From a virus: a DNA stretch of 29,425 nucleotides. Shown one piece after another: positions 22,808-29,425 of this stretch. Positions within the stretch are counted from its first letter, which is position 1, and each line of letters opens with the position of its first letter. The notes under the pieces were generated by a model. It made no database searches and had not been told where the DNA came from. It saw only the letters and a program-made list of their open reading frames with translations. The position numbers and the translations under genes were made by a program. The stretch lies in IMG/VR virus record IMGVR_UViG_3300037245_000923, positions 1 through 29,425 of that record; one strand, 5' to 3'.

Positions 22808-23267
22808 GTTCGACCTGTATGTGATGAAAAAACGAAGGGATTAAAACTTCTTGTTTTAAAGACCGAAAGTTTTGTAAGCACATTTGGATTTGCCACTCAA
22901 ATTGTGCTGCTGTACTTCGTTTATTTGGCATATTACAGAGTGTTATGCTTAGCCTCGACCGACGGGCAAATACAAGGGTCGAACGTTATGGCTTAATCGA
23001 TTTTTGTAGGGAATTTTTAAACTTTTTAAATTATGAAAATAGAATTTATTACAACAGGAGAGAAGATCGAGAAAGTTAATTATTTGCTGTCATTGGCAAT
23101 TGATGCTGCCAGAGATAATGAACTATTTAGGCAGGATGCCGGATTGTCATTATCGGACTTATCTAAGATGGAATCGTTTAGAAAACAGATGTTGAGAGGG
23201 TATTTTAAAAAGTTTAAAAGTGGAAACAAAAACGCACGACGGTAGGAGGGCGAGATTAAGCCATAAC
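22808..23267 (+). mobile_element. Cassette-like module C (with 70-aa ORF)
   Basis: Third module. Left end GTTCGACC (22808-22815), right end GATTAAGCCATAAC (23254-23267); the joined reverse complement is continuous inside at 22977-22998, 22 of 22 bases. A second copy (D1) is GTTATGCTTAGCCTCGACC (22942-22960). P1 is ATTTGCC (22888-22894) with GGCAAAT (22965-22971). The S1 arm pairs CTGTA and AAACGAAG after the left end with CTTCGTTT (22915-22922) and TACAG (22934-22938). Loop 1 has no gene, only a seven-pair hairpin (22841-22859); loop 2 holds the 70-aa ORF where A and B hold hairpins. The 22808-23032 stretch is thus non-coding but structured. Confidence 0.6.
23033..23245 (+). CDS. 70-aa ORF in module C
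   Basis: MKIEFITTGEKIEKVNYLLS..., helical with a very basic C-terminus (LRGYFKKFKSGNKNARR). It could bind nucleic acid; no family recognised. It lies in loop 2 of module C, ends with TAG at 23243-23245, and is followed within a few bases by the module's right end. The leader is AT-rich (TTTTTAAATT ATG). Confidence 0.5.
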   Translation: MKIEFITTGEKIEKVNYLLSLAIDAARDNELFRQDAGLSLSDLSKMESFRKQMLRGYFKKFKSGNKNARR

Positions 23268-23298
23268 TTGTTTATATATTCACTTTTACTTCCTATTC

Positions 23299-23526
23299 AT
23301 GAACTCATTCACAGTCACATATACGGTTAAATTTGAACTTTCAACAAATACGGAATACGTTTGGAATCAATTCAATGAATGTTTTAATTTAAAGACTGGA
23401 AGAAGGATAAGGCAAACACCAAAAAACGGAATGATAGGATATTGTATTAATGGAAAATTCAAAAGCCTGAAGTCATTACGGCCTTTATTGCAGAAGCCGA
23501 ATAAAAAAGAAATTCTTCCGTTTTAA
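23299..23526 (+). CDS. Hypothetical small protein
   Basis: 75 residues, basic (MNSFTVTYTVKFELSTNTEY...), with NGMIGYCINGKFKSLKSLRP (about residues 44-63). This resembles the short beta motifs that occur beside phage HNH proteins (NUMOD4-like), but no nuclease core is present. It is the first gene after the island and is written in the usual codon style of the early operon. Confidence 0.5.
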   Translation: MNSFTVTYTVKFELSTNTEYVWNQFNECFNLKTGRRIRQTPKNGMIGYCINGKFKSLKSLRPLLQKPNKKEILPF

Positions 23527-23563
23527 AAACAAACTAAGTTGGTTTAATTTTTTACCGTGTTCG

Positions 23564-23594
23564 CTTGTTTTTTAATTTATTTAGTTTAATTTTG
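23564..23594 (+). promoter_or_regulatory. Bacteroidota-type promoter (copy 2)
   Basis: CTTG at 23564-23567, a 19-base spacer and TAATTTTG at 23587-23594, nearly matching the -33/-7 consensus. The region from about 23571 to 23613 repeats the sequence of promoter copy 1, including the 20 bases after the -7 element. The ATG at 23620 lies 25 bases downstream. It would drive the genes downstream of the island. Confidence 0.72.
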
Positions 23595-23619
23595 TACTAA
23601 TCAATTAATAATTCAACTA

Positions 23620-23853
23620 ATGATTTCACAAATTAACATCTTCTTCAGTTCTGAAATAGTTCTTACCGGACTGCATGAATTTTCAATCAAGAACAATATT
23701 TTGACCGTACAGGACAGCCGCGTTCATTACTGGAAGTATTCAGGAATGGTTTTAAAAGTTGTAATTGGTGACGGCGAAGAAAAGACAATCAGGTACGGAA
23801 CCTACATTGACGGAAGAACTGACGGAATAGAATCTAATTTTCAATTAATATAA
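23620..23853 (+). CDS. Hypothetical early protein
   Basis: 77 residues, predicted mostly beta (MISQINIFFSSEIVLTGLHE...). It is the first gene after promoter copy 2. No family recognised. Confidence 0.5.
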   Translation: MISQINIFFSSEIVLTGLHEFSIKNNILTVQDSRVHYWKYSGMVLKVVIGDGEEKTIRYGTYIDGRTDGIESNFQLI

Positions 23854-23867
23854 AAAATCAATTTATC

Positions 23868-24230
23868 ATGAAAAACAAAATCAAAGAAGTTCAGGATTAT
23901 CTTAAAGGCAAAATTTTAACTGGCGATTTTAAAACGTTATCATCCGCCGACAATGTTGTTGATATTATTATTGACGGCGAATTTAAGTTTTCATTGTGGG
24001 TGAATGAAGGATACAGCTTTGAACAATGGACTACACGTAATAACGCTATGTATTTAGGCGTGTTCACACTTGCAGAACAAGAACAAGGCTTTGCGATCTT
24101 TAGCCCCATCAAAATAGCAGCGGAAACGGAACGACTAATGACAATCGAGCTTGACAAATTCAATGAACTAAAAACGAAGCTTGAAGCGGCTGGCGTTATC
24201 AACCAAGCGGAAACGGAAAAAGAATCTTAA
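23868..24230 (+). CDS. Hypothetical early protein
   Basis: 120 residues, MKNKIKEVQDYLKGKILTGD..., with a beta-rich middle (FKFSLWVNEGYSFEQWTT, about residues 40-57) and a helical C-terminus ending in KLEAAGVINQAETEKES. It is followed by a terminator-like hairpin. No family recognised. Confidence 0.5.
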   Translation: MKNKIKEVQDYLKGKILTGDFKTLSSADNVVDIIIDGEFKFSLWVNEGYSFEQWTTRNNAMYLGVFTLAEQEQGFAIFSPIKIAAETERLMTIELDKFNELKTKLEAAGVINQAETEKES

Positions 24231-24249
24231 AATATTTATAATTCAATTC

Positions 24250-24278
24250 AAGCGGCTACCTTAACAGAAGCCGCTTTT
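24250..24278 (+). terminator. Hairpin terminator before the exonuclease gene
   Basis: Eight-base perfect arms AAGCGGCT (24250-24257) and AGCCGCTT (24269-24276) around an 11-nt loop, followed by TTGTT. It lies 20 bases after the stop of the preceding gene and before the ATG at 24307, so the exonuclease gene may depend on read-through. Confidence 0.6.
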
Positions 24279-24306
24279 GTTGGTATTAATCAATAATAAA
24301 ATCATA

Positions 24307-25314
24307 ATGAAAAATTACAAAACACCAGTTGAAGCAATCTTCTTTCGTAGTTCGAAAATCGGTTTGCTTCCAAACGGCTTAATTCGTGCCGGACTTCCAG
24401 AAGGACAACGCGCCGAAATGGAAAAACTTGAAGCCACTAATAAAACTTTCGTGGGACTTTCAGAGAAGCAACAAAACGACCTTGACGGCTGGGACGCGAA
24501 AGTTGAAGCAAAAGGAATCCTTACGCCGAAACAAATGGAAAACCGCGACGAATACAGAAGCCGTTTAACGCGATTGCGTGAACTTTCGCCGACACAAGAC
24601 ACAAGGCTTCAGGATTTAAAAGAACGTAGCACTAGACCGCCGCAATTAAGCAAGGGCGCAAAGACTTACATCAAGGAAGTATGGCTGAAAAATGAAAAAG
24701 GCTTTGAAGAGGAAATCACTGACAAAAAACTTCGCAAGGGAATACAAGGCGAAGAAGACGCAATCAATTTAATTTCATTTGTTGACGGTATAATGTACGT
24801 CAAGAATGAAGAACGTAAGCACGACCACCATATTACAGGCGAATGTGACGTTGTAACCGATTTTAAAGACCTTGAATTTGAAGGAACTTTCTTTGATAGC
24901 GTAAAAGTCATAGATGATACAAAATGTTCCTGGAATCCGCGAACATTCATGAACGCAACCCTTACGACAGACTACGAATGGCAGGGACGCGCTTATCTTT
25001 ATTTATATGATGCTGATATTTTCCGTTTGCGCCATTGCCTTGTTGATTGTCCGCCGGACGTTTACCAAGATGAATTCAAAAAGTTTTGTTGGAATCATAA
25101 TGTACTTGACCCTGAATTTCCAGAGTATAAAGAAGTAATTGAACAATTCAAAAGAAATTATCTTTATGAACATTCAGGACTTTATACCCGCGAAGAACGT
25201 GTTAAAACTTTTAACGTTGTGCGTGACTATGATCTTGAAGAAGTTCTTCTTCTTTCCGTTGAACTTGCGGTTGAATATTACAAGACAATCACTTTGAACA
25301 TGATTGAATCATGA
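24307..25314 (+). CDS. YqaJ/lambda-exonuclease-like PD-(D/E)XK nuclease
   Basis: 335 residues from ATG at 24307 (MKNYKTPVEAIFFRSSKIGL); an upstream in-frame ATG at 24277 overlaps the hairpin and is not preferred. Active-site elements appear in the right order: GIQGEED (145-151), HHITGECD (174-181, D181), VIDDTKCSW (201-209; D204 and K206) and YEWQGRAYLYL (223-233), which matches the QxxxY helix of YqaJ-type exonucleases. It would chew one strand to feed the Rad52-like annealing protein at 20668. An N-terminal helical extension of about 120 residues is larger than in lambda Exo. Its stop overlaps the next ATG (ATGA). Confidence 0.8.
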   Translation: MKNYKTPVEAIFFRSSKIGLLPNGLIRAGLPEGQRAEMEKLEATNKTFVGLSEKQQNDLDGWDAKVEAKGILTPKQMENRDEYRSRLTRLRELSPTQDTRLQDLKERSTRPPQLSKGAKTYIKEVWLKNEKGFEEEITDKKLRKGIQGEEDAINLISFVDGIMYVKNEERKHDHHITGECDVVTDFKDLEFEGTFFDSVKVIDDTKCSWNPRTFMNATLTTDYEWQGRAYLYLYDADIFRLRHCLVDCPPDVYQDEFKKFCWNHNVLDPEFPEYKEVIEQFKRNYLYEHSGLYTREERVKTFNVVRDYDLEEVLLLSVELAVEYYKTITLNMIES

Positions 25315-25805
25315 ATCATAAAATAACCCTGAAGGAAATTAAAGACTTCCTTCAGGATAATTCAAACGTTCCTGATATTGGAATAAAAGACAGCACTCGT
25401 TTATTTTCCGATTTAAGGAAATCTTATTGTGCGCTTGCGAGTGCGTTTACAACTTTCTCACTTGATAAGATAGGCACTACTTTAAGACCTGACTTTAGGC
25501 ATGACGCCGTTCTATATAACATTGATAAATTCAATCAAGTATATCCAACTGGAACGCTTGAATGTGAAGAGTTGCACAACAAGGCTTTCCGTCATTTCTC
25601 AGAAATAAACGGTTCGTTTCCGCTGACTACATCAAACGTTGAACAAATTAAAAAGTCATATAACATTGCAATGAACAAAGCTATTCATAAGTTTTTTATT
25701 GCAGTCGAAAAGCGTGACGCAAAAATTGAATCATTGACCGCCGAAAACAAAAAGCTTAAATATAAAATTTCAGTATTCAATAAAACTATTTTTGGTAGAA
25801 TCTAA
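25311..25805 (+). CDS. Hypothetical protein coupled to the exonuclease gene
   Basis: 164 residues, helical, with a C-terminal coiled coil (KRDAKIESLTAENKKLKYKI, about residues 133-152). The ATG overlaps the exonuclease stop, so the two are probably co-translated and may form a complex; that is inference. No family recognised. Confidence 0.55.
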   Translation: MNHKITLKEIKDFLQDNSNVPDIGIKDSTRLFSDLRKSYCALASAFTTFSLDKIGTTLRPDFRHDAVLYNIDKFNQVYPTGTLECEELHNKAFRHFSEINGSFPLTTSNVEQIKKSYNIAMNKAIHKFFIAVEKRDAKIESLTAENKKLKYKISVFNKTIFGRI

Positions 25806-25849
25806 ATATTTGTTTAATTTTAAACCTTAATCTTTAATAAATTCCAATT

Positions 25850-26095
25850 ATGAGCAAAACAACGCAACCAACAATTCAACAACTTGAAGCAACTAATAAA
25901 GTTTACAAGCTTCGACAAGACCCTTCAACCGGAAACGACGACAAGCTTTCAAAGTTGCTTAATATTTCAAAGGTGACAATGTACACGCGATTAAAAAGAA
26001 GTAACTGGACAAATCCTGAAATATTATTCATTGAATATCTTTCAAATCTAAAAGTCAAGGCGCTTGTTGATTCTTTGAATATCCTGAAGCGCTAA
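25850..26095 (+). CDS. Helix-turn-helix protein
   Basis: 81 residues. DDKLSKLLNISKVTMYTRLK (about residues 30-49) is a likely helix-turn-helix (turn around NIS), of the Cro/phage regulator kind, followed by RSNWTNPEILFIEYL. It may control early or late transcription; no operator is identified. Confidence 0.62.
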   Translation: MSKTTQPTIQQLEATNKVYKLRQDPSTGNDDKLSKLLNISKVTMYTRLKRSNWTNPEILFIEYLSNLKVKALVDSLNILKR

Positions 26096-26096
26096 A

Positions 26097-26474
26097 ATGT
26101 TCCGCACCAGCGAAGCGAAGAAGAAAGCCGGAAGTTTTTGTTGTGCTTATAATTGCAGTAATAAACCTTCCGACAAAAAAGGCGGACTTTGCCATAAACA
26201 CTTTGCAAGGAAACGCCGCGAAGAAGACCCAGTTGGCGCGCGCTTTACTCAATTTAGAATAAATGCAAAAAATAGAAATAAACATTTCGACATTACGCTT
26301 CAGCAATTCCGCGACTTTTGCAAGAAAACCGGATATTGTATTGAGAAAGGAAAGCGCGGACAAAACGCAACCATAGACCGAAAGATTAATTCAATCGGTT
26401 ATACTATTGAGAACATTCAACTATTAACAAACAAACAGAACGCTTCTAAAGGAACTTCTGATTGTCCATTTTAA
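26097..26474 (+). CDS. HNH-family protein with zinc finger
   Basis: 125 residues. An N-terminal Cys/His cluster (CCAYNCSNKP about residues 15-24, then CHKHFARKRR) precedes the region KTGYCIEKGKRG and the conserved tail ATIDRKINSIGYTIENIQLL TNKQNASKG (residues about 90-118). The D-R...GY...N...N..K pattern is that of phage HNH nucleases in which the first catalytic His is replaced by Asp-Arg. It starts two bases after the stop of the HTH gene. It may be a free-standing homing-type nuclease. Confidence 0.65.
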   Translation: MFRTSEAKKKAGSFCCAYNCSNKPSDKKGGLCHKHFARKRREEDPVGARFTQFRINAKNRNKHFDITLQQFRDFCKKTGYCIEKGKRGQNATIDRKINSIGYTIENIQLLTNKQNASKGTSDCPF

Positions 26475-26490
26475 ATTAAAATTCAATCAA

Positions 26491-26772
26491 ATGAAAACAA
26501 AACTTTACAAAATTGAATGCGATGCAGAATTTTATTGGTGCGCTTCTATATTAAGCGAAAAACAAGTGAAGACTGTATTCCTTGACGAATCCGGCGAAGA
26601 TTCTATTGACGAAATAAATGAAATTACCTCTGACAAATGGAATGAATTAAAGTTCAACATGGACGAATACGAAGATAATGGCGATCAAGTTATTATGACT
26701 GCAAAAGAACTTGTCTCTGAGACTATGAATGAAGATTACCCTTTCGAAATAATTGGTTCAACAAACTATTAA
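26491..26772 (+). CDS. Hypothetical acidic protein
   Basis: 93 residues with about a third acidic residues (LDESGEDSIDEINEITSDKW, about residues 31-50). Highly acidic small phage proteins often mimic DNA and inhibit host nucleases; this is only a suggestion. No family recognised. Confidence 0.5.
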   Translation: MKTKLYKIECDAEFYWCASILSEKQVKTVFLDESGEDSIDEINEITSDKWNELKFNMDEYEDNGDQVIMTAKELVSETMNEDYPFEIIGSTNY

Positions 26773-26781
26773 ATAATTATC

Positions 26782-27153
26782 ATGAAAAAGCTACAATTAC
26801 CCGAAAGCCAAATTCAGGAAGTTCTTTATGAATTAATCAATCGGCTTTCAATTGACCGAAAAACAATGATGCTGTCTTCAGGCGTCTGGAACCTGACAGC
26901 AAGAATCGCAGACCTAAGAAGGAAAGGCGTTCTTGTTAATTCAAATCCGCTTGTTGGCGTGAATAAGTACGGAAGGCAAATTGATTTTGTAAATTATAGT
27001 ATTTCGGATAAGAAAAGCGCTGTTATTATTTACGAAAGAATGAAAGACAATCAGCGGAAAAAGGTTTGTTCAAATCCGTTCTATGATTTTGGAGACTGCG
27101 AAGTTCAGGATAAACAAGGCTGTCTTTCTTGTGAATGGTTTCAAAATCGCTAA
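26782..27153 (+). CDS. Winged-helix-like protein with Cys-rich tail
   Basis: 123 residues. Residues 10-52 (VLYELINRLSIDRKTMMLSS, then LTARIADLRRKGVLV) fit a phage winged helix (HTH_55-like). After this comes YGRQIDFVNYSI and a Cys-rich end (VCSNPFYDFGDC, GCLSCEWF) that may bind zinc. Likely DNA-binding; target unknown. Confidence 0.6.
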   Translation: MKKLQLPESQIQEVLYELINRLSIDRKTMMLSSGVWNLTARIADLRRKGVLVNSNPLVGVNKYGRQIDFVNYSISDKKSAVIIYERMKDNQRKKVCSNPFYDFGDCEVQDKQGCLSCEWFQNR

Positions 27154-27155
27154 CA

Positions 27156-27410
27156 ATGAAAGATTCATTAAAGCATCACCTAAAGTCAGTTATTATAGTT
27201 GCTATTCTTGACCTTATTGACAGCGATAACAGCGACAAAAAGAAGGAAGTAATTGAAAAGCTTTCTGAATATGCAAAGGAATTTAAAATTCCGTTACGCC
27301 GCAAAGCAACTGTTTCGAATGTAAAGAAACATTTACGGGAATTCATTTTGAACCGTGAAGGCTATATTGTGACAATTCCAAATCTGTTTAATTCCTTGAC
27401 AAATATATGA
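27156..27410 (+). CDS. Hypothetical early protein
   Basis: 84 residues from ATG at 27156 (MKDSLKHHLKSVIIVAILDL); an ATG at 27135 would overlap the previous gene, and the choice here leaves a 2-base gap. Helical and basic at the C-terminus. No family recognised. Confidence 0.5.
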   Translation: MKDSLKHHLKSVIIVAILDLIDSDNSDKKKEVIEKLSEYAKEFKIPLRRKATVSNVKKHLREFILNREGYIVTIPNLFNSLTNI

Positions 27411-27640
27411 TTAAAAACAAGCCATTTATTGACAGCGTGATTCAAGGAAGAAACGAGAAGAACGACCCACCGCAAGAAGTCGCAACCAGAAACAAAGCTT
27501 CACCTATTGCCGTTTGGTGTAAATTTATACCATTCTCTAATGAATCATTTAATAATATTTTTAAATTACCAATTGACGGCGTGAAAATTAAGTTCAGATA
27601 TGTAACAGTAATTTTCAACGGACGTCACAAAAGCAAATAA
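27407..27640 (+). CDS. Hypothetical early protein
   Basis: 77 residues, basic (MIKNKPFIDSVIQGRNEKND...), with its ATG overlapping the previous stop (ATGA). Predicted beta-rich C-terminal half. No family recognised. Confidence 0.5.
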   Translation: MIKNKPFIDSVIQGRNEKNDPPQEVATRNKASPIAVWCKFIPFSNESFNNIFKLPIDGVKIKFRYVTVIFNGRHKSK

Positions 27641-27641
27641 A

Positions 27642-27938
27642 ATGATTATAAGAAACTACAAGCTAGGAAAACACATTGTTCCGGTATTGGTTGAACTTGG
27701 AACAGGCGACATTGAAGTAATCAATCACCACGATCCAAAAGACAGGACAGTAATGGTTTCATTCACACAAGGCACGAAGAATACAATCGGAGTTGAAACG
27801 ATTTTCAAAGAAGGAACAACTTCTGATTCACTTGAAGAAATACCCGTTGTCTTGAAATTTTCACATCCAGATTCAATTGATTCATTAATACATCAATTGC
27901 AATCATCCAAATCAATATTAATCAATTTAAAAAAGTAA
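27642..27938 (+). CDS. Hypothetical early protein
   Basis: 98 residues, MIIRNYKLGKHIVPVLVELG..., largely beta with a short C-terminal helix. It begins one base after the previous stop. No family recognised. Confidence 0.5.
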   Translation: MIIRNYKLGKHIVPVLVELGTGDIEVINHHDPKDRTVMVSFTQGTKNTIGVETIFKEGTTSDSLEEIPVVLKFSHPDSIDSLIHQLQSSKSILINLKK

Positions 27939-27940
27939 AA

Positions 27941-28459
27941 ATGAATTTCAAAGAACGAAACAAACTGTACAAAAGGACTTTTTTAAAACACGGATTTGAT
28001 TCAAGAGTTTTCACGCTTCAACAGGAAGCAATAAACCTATCATCAAAGGCCGGACACCTTGCACTTGATATGTCACCGGAAAATTTCAACAAGTTTGCTG
28101 AAACAATCGCCGGAATCGAAACAACGATTGAAATTATAAAGATTTCAGTCCCTTCACTTCCTGGGATGATTGCTGATATTAAATACCAGAAGCTTCAGAA
28201 CCTTAAAGATTTCACTGACAAAAAAGAAGCTAAAGAACTCACGGACAAAATGAAAAGCAAAAACGGCTCGCCTATTATTCATAAAGTATTGACCAAAGAG
28301 GAAACCCTGAAGAAAGCAGAAATTGAACTTAAATCAGCCAACGAGAACGAAGCAATTAACAATTTTAGAAAGTCGCTTCCAAAAGAAACGAAAGCACTTA
28401 AAGCCTTTTATAAATATTGTATTAAGTCATACAAAGAATTAAGATTGTTTTTCAAATAA
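27941..28459 (+). CDS. Hypothetical last early protein
   Basis: 172 residues, helical and lysine-rich (MNFKERNKLYKRTFLKHGFD...). Residues about 95-120 (FTDKKEAKELTDKMKSKNGS) are highly charged. It is the last gene before the bidirectional terminator. No family recognised. Confidence 0.52.
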   Translation: MNFKERNKLYKRTFLKHGFDSRVFTLQQEAINLSSKAGHLALDMSPENFNKFAETIAGIETTIEIIKISVPSLPGMIADIKYQKLQNLKDFTDKKEAKELTDKMKSKNGSPIIHKVLTKEETLKKAEIELKSANENEAINNFRKSLPKETKALKAFYKYCIKSYKELRLFFK

Positions 28460-28477
28460 CATTCAATCAAATACAAC

Positions 28478-28510
28478 AAAAGCCGTTAAAATTGATTTAA
28501 CGGCTTTTTT
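28478..28510. terminator. Bidirectional terminator between early and late operons
   Basis: Thirteen-base perfect arms 28478-28490 and 28496-28508 around ATTGA, with T runs on both strands (TTTTTT after the right arm; a shorter run on the other strand). It ends the early plus-strand operon at 28459 and can end the minus-strand tape-measure transcript beyond 28586. The remaining gap to 28585 shows nothing else. Confidence 0.85.
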
Positions 28511-28585
28511 CATCCAAAGCATACAAACACACTAAACAAACAACCTTCTTTTAAATATACCTATTCATTTCTATCCACAAACGAT

Positions 28586-29425
28586 TTAGGCCGTTGCCAA
28601 ATTTTCAACAACTTCCACACCTGAATTAACTGTATTGATTTCTTCAACGCTTACAACCGGATTCGGAAGGCTTTCATTTGCTTGTGCTACCTTCAAGGCT
28701 AGTAAGTCATAATCAATCAAAGGACTTGAAGGAACGCCTGAAGCCGAACCGAGAAAGTCACCCGCTGCAAATTTCTTTCCGCCGCCCGCAACATTGATTG
28801 CAGACAATAACGGCGCAAACATTGACGTTGATTTCTTATTGATTAATGATTCGCCGTCTTCAGCTTCAAAACCTAATCTACCACCCAGCGCAAAAGGAAT
28901 TCCGCCGCGCGAATGGCTTTTACCTTTCAATATATCACCTTTTGAAAACTTTATTCCTGAAGTCTTCGCTATTTGAGCCGCGCCGGATGCAACAATAATC
29001 CCGCCTTGAATATTTGCGTTTAATGCCAATGGTAAAGTCAAAGGATTTGAAGCAAAAACCGCCGCTTGTGCAAAAGCTTTTCCGGCGTTGATTGCCGTTG
29101 TATTGGCAATTTCAGCAATTGCAAAAGCCTTTCCTATTAATGAACTTTCAGAAAATAAACCTTTGACCCCGTTTAATATTTGTTGGTTTTGTTCTTGTTT
29201 GAAAAGCGTTAAATCTGACTGAAGCTTTCTTTCGGCAATATCAAACTTTTTATTTATCAGAACTTTGTCCGCGCCCGTCTTCTTTGCGTTTTCTAATTCC
29301 GCCGCCCTATTTTTATCAAGCCACTTTTGATTTAATTCAAATTCGCTTGCGCCTTCTAACTCTAATAATTCAAGTCTGTTTTCAGCGTCAATCAGTTTTC
29401 TTTCCTTTTCAAGTTCCGCCGCTTC
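28586..29425 (-). CDS. Tail tape-measure protein, C-terminal part
   Basis: The open frame continues past the right edge; 279 residues plus stop are visible. An internal ATG at 29041 is not the start, since the reading frame stays open to 29425 with coding character. The visible N-terminal part is a coiled coil (AAELEKERKLIDAENRLELL and following), then a Gly/Ala-rich segment (GKAFAQAAVFASNPL), then HSRGGIPFALGGRLGFEAED and GESLINKKST, a pattern frequent at the C-terminus of Bacteroidota tape-measure proteins. It sets tail length and threads the tail tube. It is the terminal gene of the late operon as seen here. Confidence 0.72.
   Translation of the reverse strand, partial: EAAELEKERKLIDAENRLELLELEGASEFELNQKWLDKNRAAELENAKKTGADKVLINKKFDIAERKLQSDLTLFKQEQNQQILNGVKGLFSESSLIGKAFAIAEIANTTAINAGKAFAQAAVFASNPLTLPLALNANIQGGIIVASGAAQIAKTSGIKFSKGDILKGKSHSRGGIPFALGGRLGFEAEDGESLINKKSTSMFAPLLSAINVAGGGKKFAAGDFLGSASGVPSSPLIDYDLLALKVAQANESLPNPVVSVEEINTVNSGVEVVENLATA

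Noticed and set aside
21541-22820. Group I or group II self-splicing intron
   Set aside because: ORFs in loops and a pseudoknot suggested it, but I could not find the P/Q/R/S core sequences of group I or a domain V-like hairpin of group II, and the modules lie between genes rather than inside one.
21311-23267. CRISPR array
   Set aside because: Repeats are long, imperfect, paired in inverted orientation and few; there are no regular spacers or cas genes.
21311-23267. Diversity-generating retroelement or retron
   Set aside because: No reverse transcriptase is encoded, and the paired copies show compensatory rather than adenine-specific changes.
29041-29425. A separate gene or non-coding stretch right of an internal ATG at 29041
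   Set aside because: The minus-strand frame is open to 29425 with coding character, so ATG 29041 is internal to the tape-measure gene.
1-29425. Joining the two window edges as a complete circular genome
   Set aside because: The left-edge tail gene and the right-edge tape-measure frame are out of phase if joined directly, and the tape-measure N-terminus is missing, so sequence is lacking between them.

Overview
The window reads as part of a double-stranded DNA tailed phage (siphovirus-like) of a Bacteroidota host. This rests on the AT-rich sequence, Bacteroidota-type promoters (TTTG, 19 nt, TAnnTTTG), AT-rich leaders without Shine-Dalgarno sequences, a DUF4494-type protein, and virion genes typical of phages of this phylum. 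I saw no integrase, CI-like repressor, tRNA or CRISPR array. The host phylum is an inference.

Layout. From 17346 leftward everything is on the minus strand: the late operon. In transcription order it holds a small protein, a ClpP-type prohead protease fused to a scaffold-like region, the major capsid protein, several virion proteins (two with Sec signal peptides), the portal, a head-tail connector, a DUF4494 protein, two membrane proteins (holin candidates), a long tail fibre, an M15 peptidase (endolysin), small and large terminase, then neck and tail genes to the left edge, where a tail gene is cut. At the right edge (28586-29425, minus) is the C-terminal part of a tail tape-measure protein. 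On a circular map the late operon would continue through the missing piece into this gene and stop against the early operon. From 17636 rightward the plus strand carries the early operon of mostly small genes: zinc-finger proteins, an HNH/NinG-like nuclease, a Rad52-like annealing protein, a YqaJ-like exonuclease, helix-turn-helix proteins and an HNH protein. It ends at a strong terminator at 28478-28510. The divergent promoter/operator region is 17347-17635.

The most unusual part is 21311-23267, an island between the annealing-protein gene and the rest of the early genes. It consists of three abutting modules (A 21311-21792, B 21793-22807, C 22808-23267) of one architecture. Each has ends that pair with an internal segment equal to the reverse complement of the module's own end-to-end junction (24/24 nt in B, 22/22 nt in C, partly degenerate in A). 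Each has a second imperfect copy of that segment and a stem (P1) of unrelated sequence but conserved position, which makes a pseudoknot. Each has two variable loops that may carry an ORF: a 57-aa ORF in A, a cytosine-methyltransferase-like gene in B, and a 70-aa ORF in C. Compensatory changes among the copies indicate that pairing is selected. It may be a gene-cassette-like recombination system, a structured mobile RNA with cargo, or something new. No recombinase for it is visible in the window.

How the genes work together: the early operon would take over regulation and recombination (annealing protein plus exonuclease), the methyltransferase may protect the DNA, and the late operon packages the genome (TerS/TerL, portal), builds head and tail, and lyses the cell (membrane proteins plus M15 peptidase).
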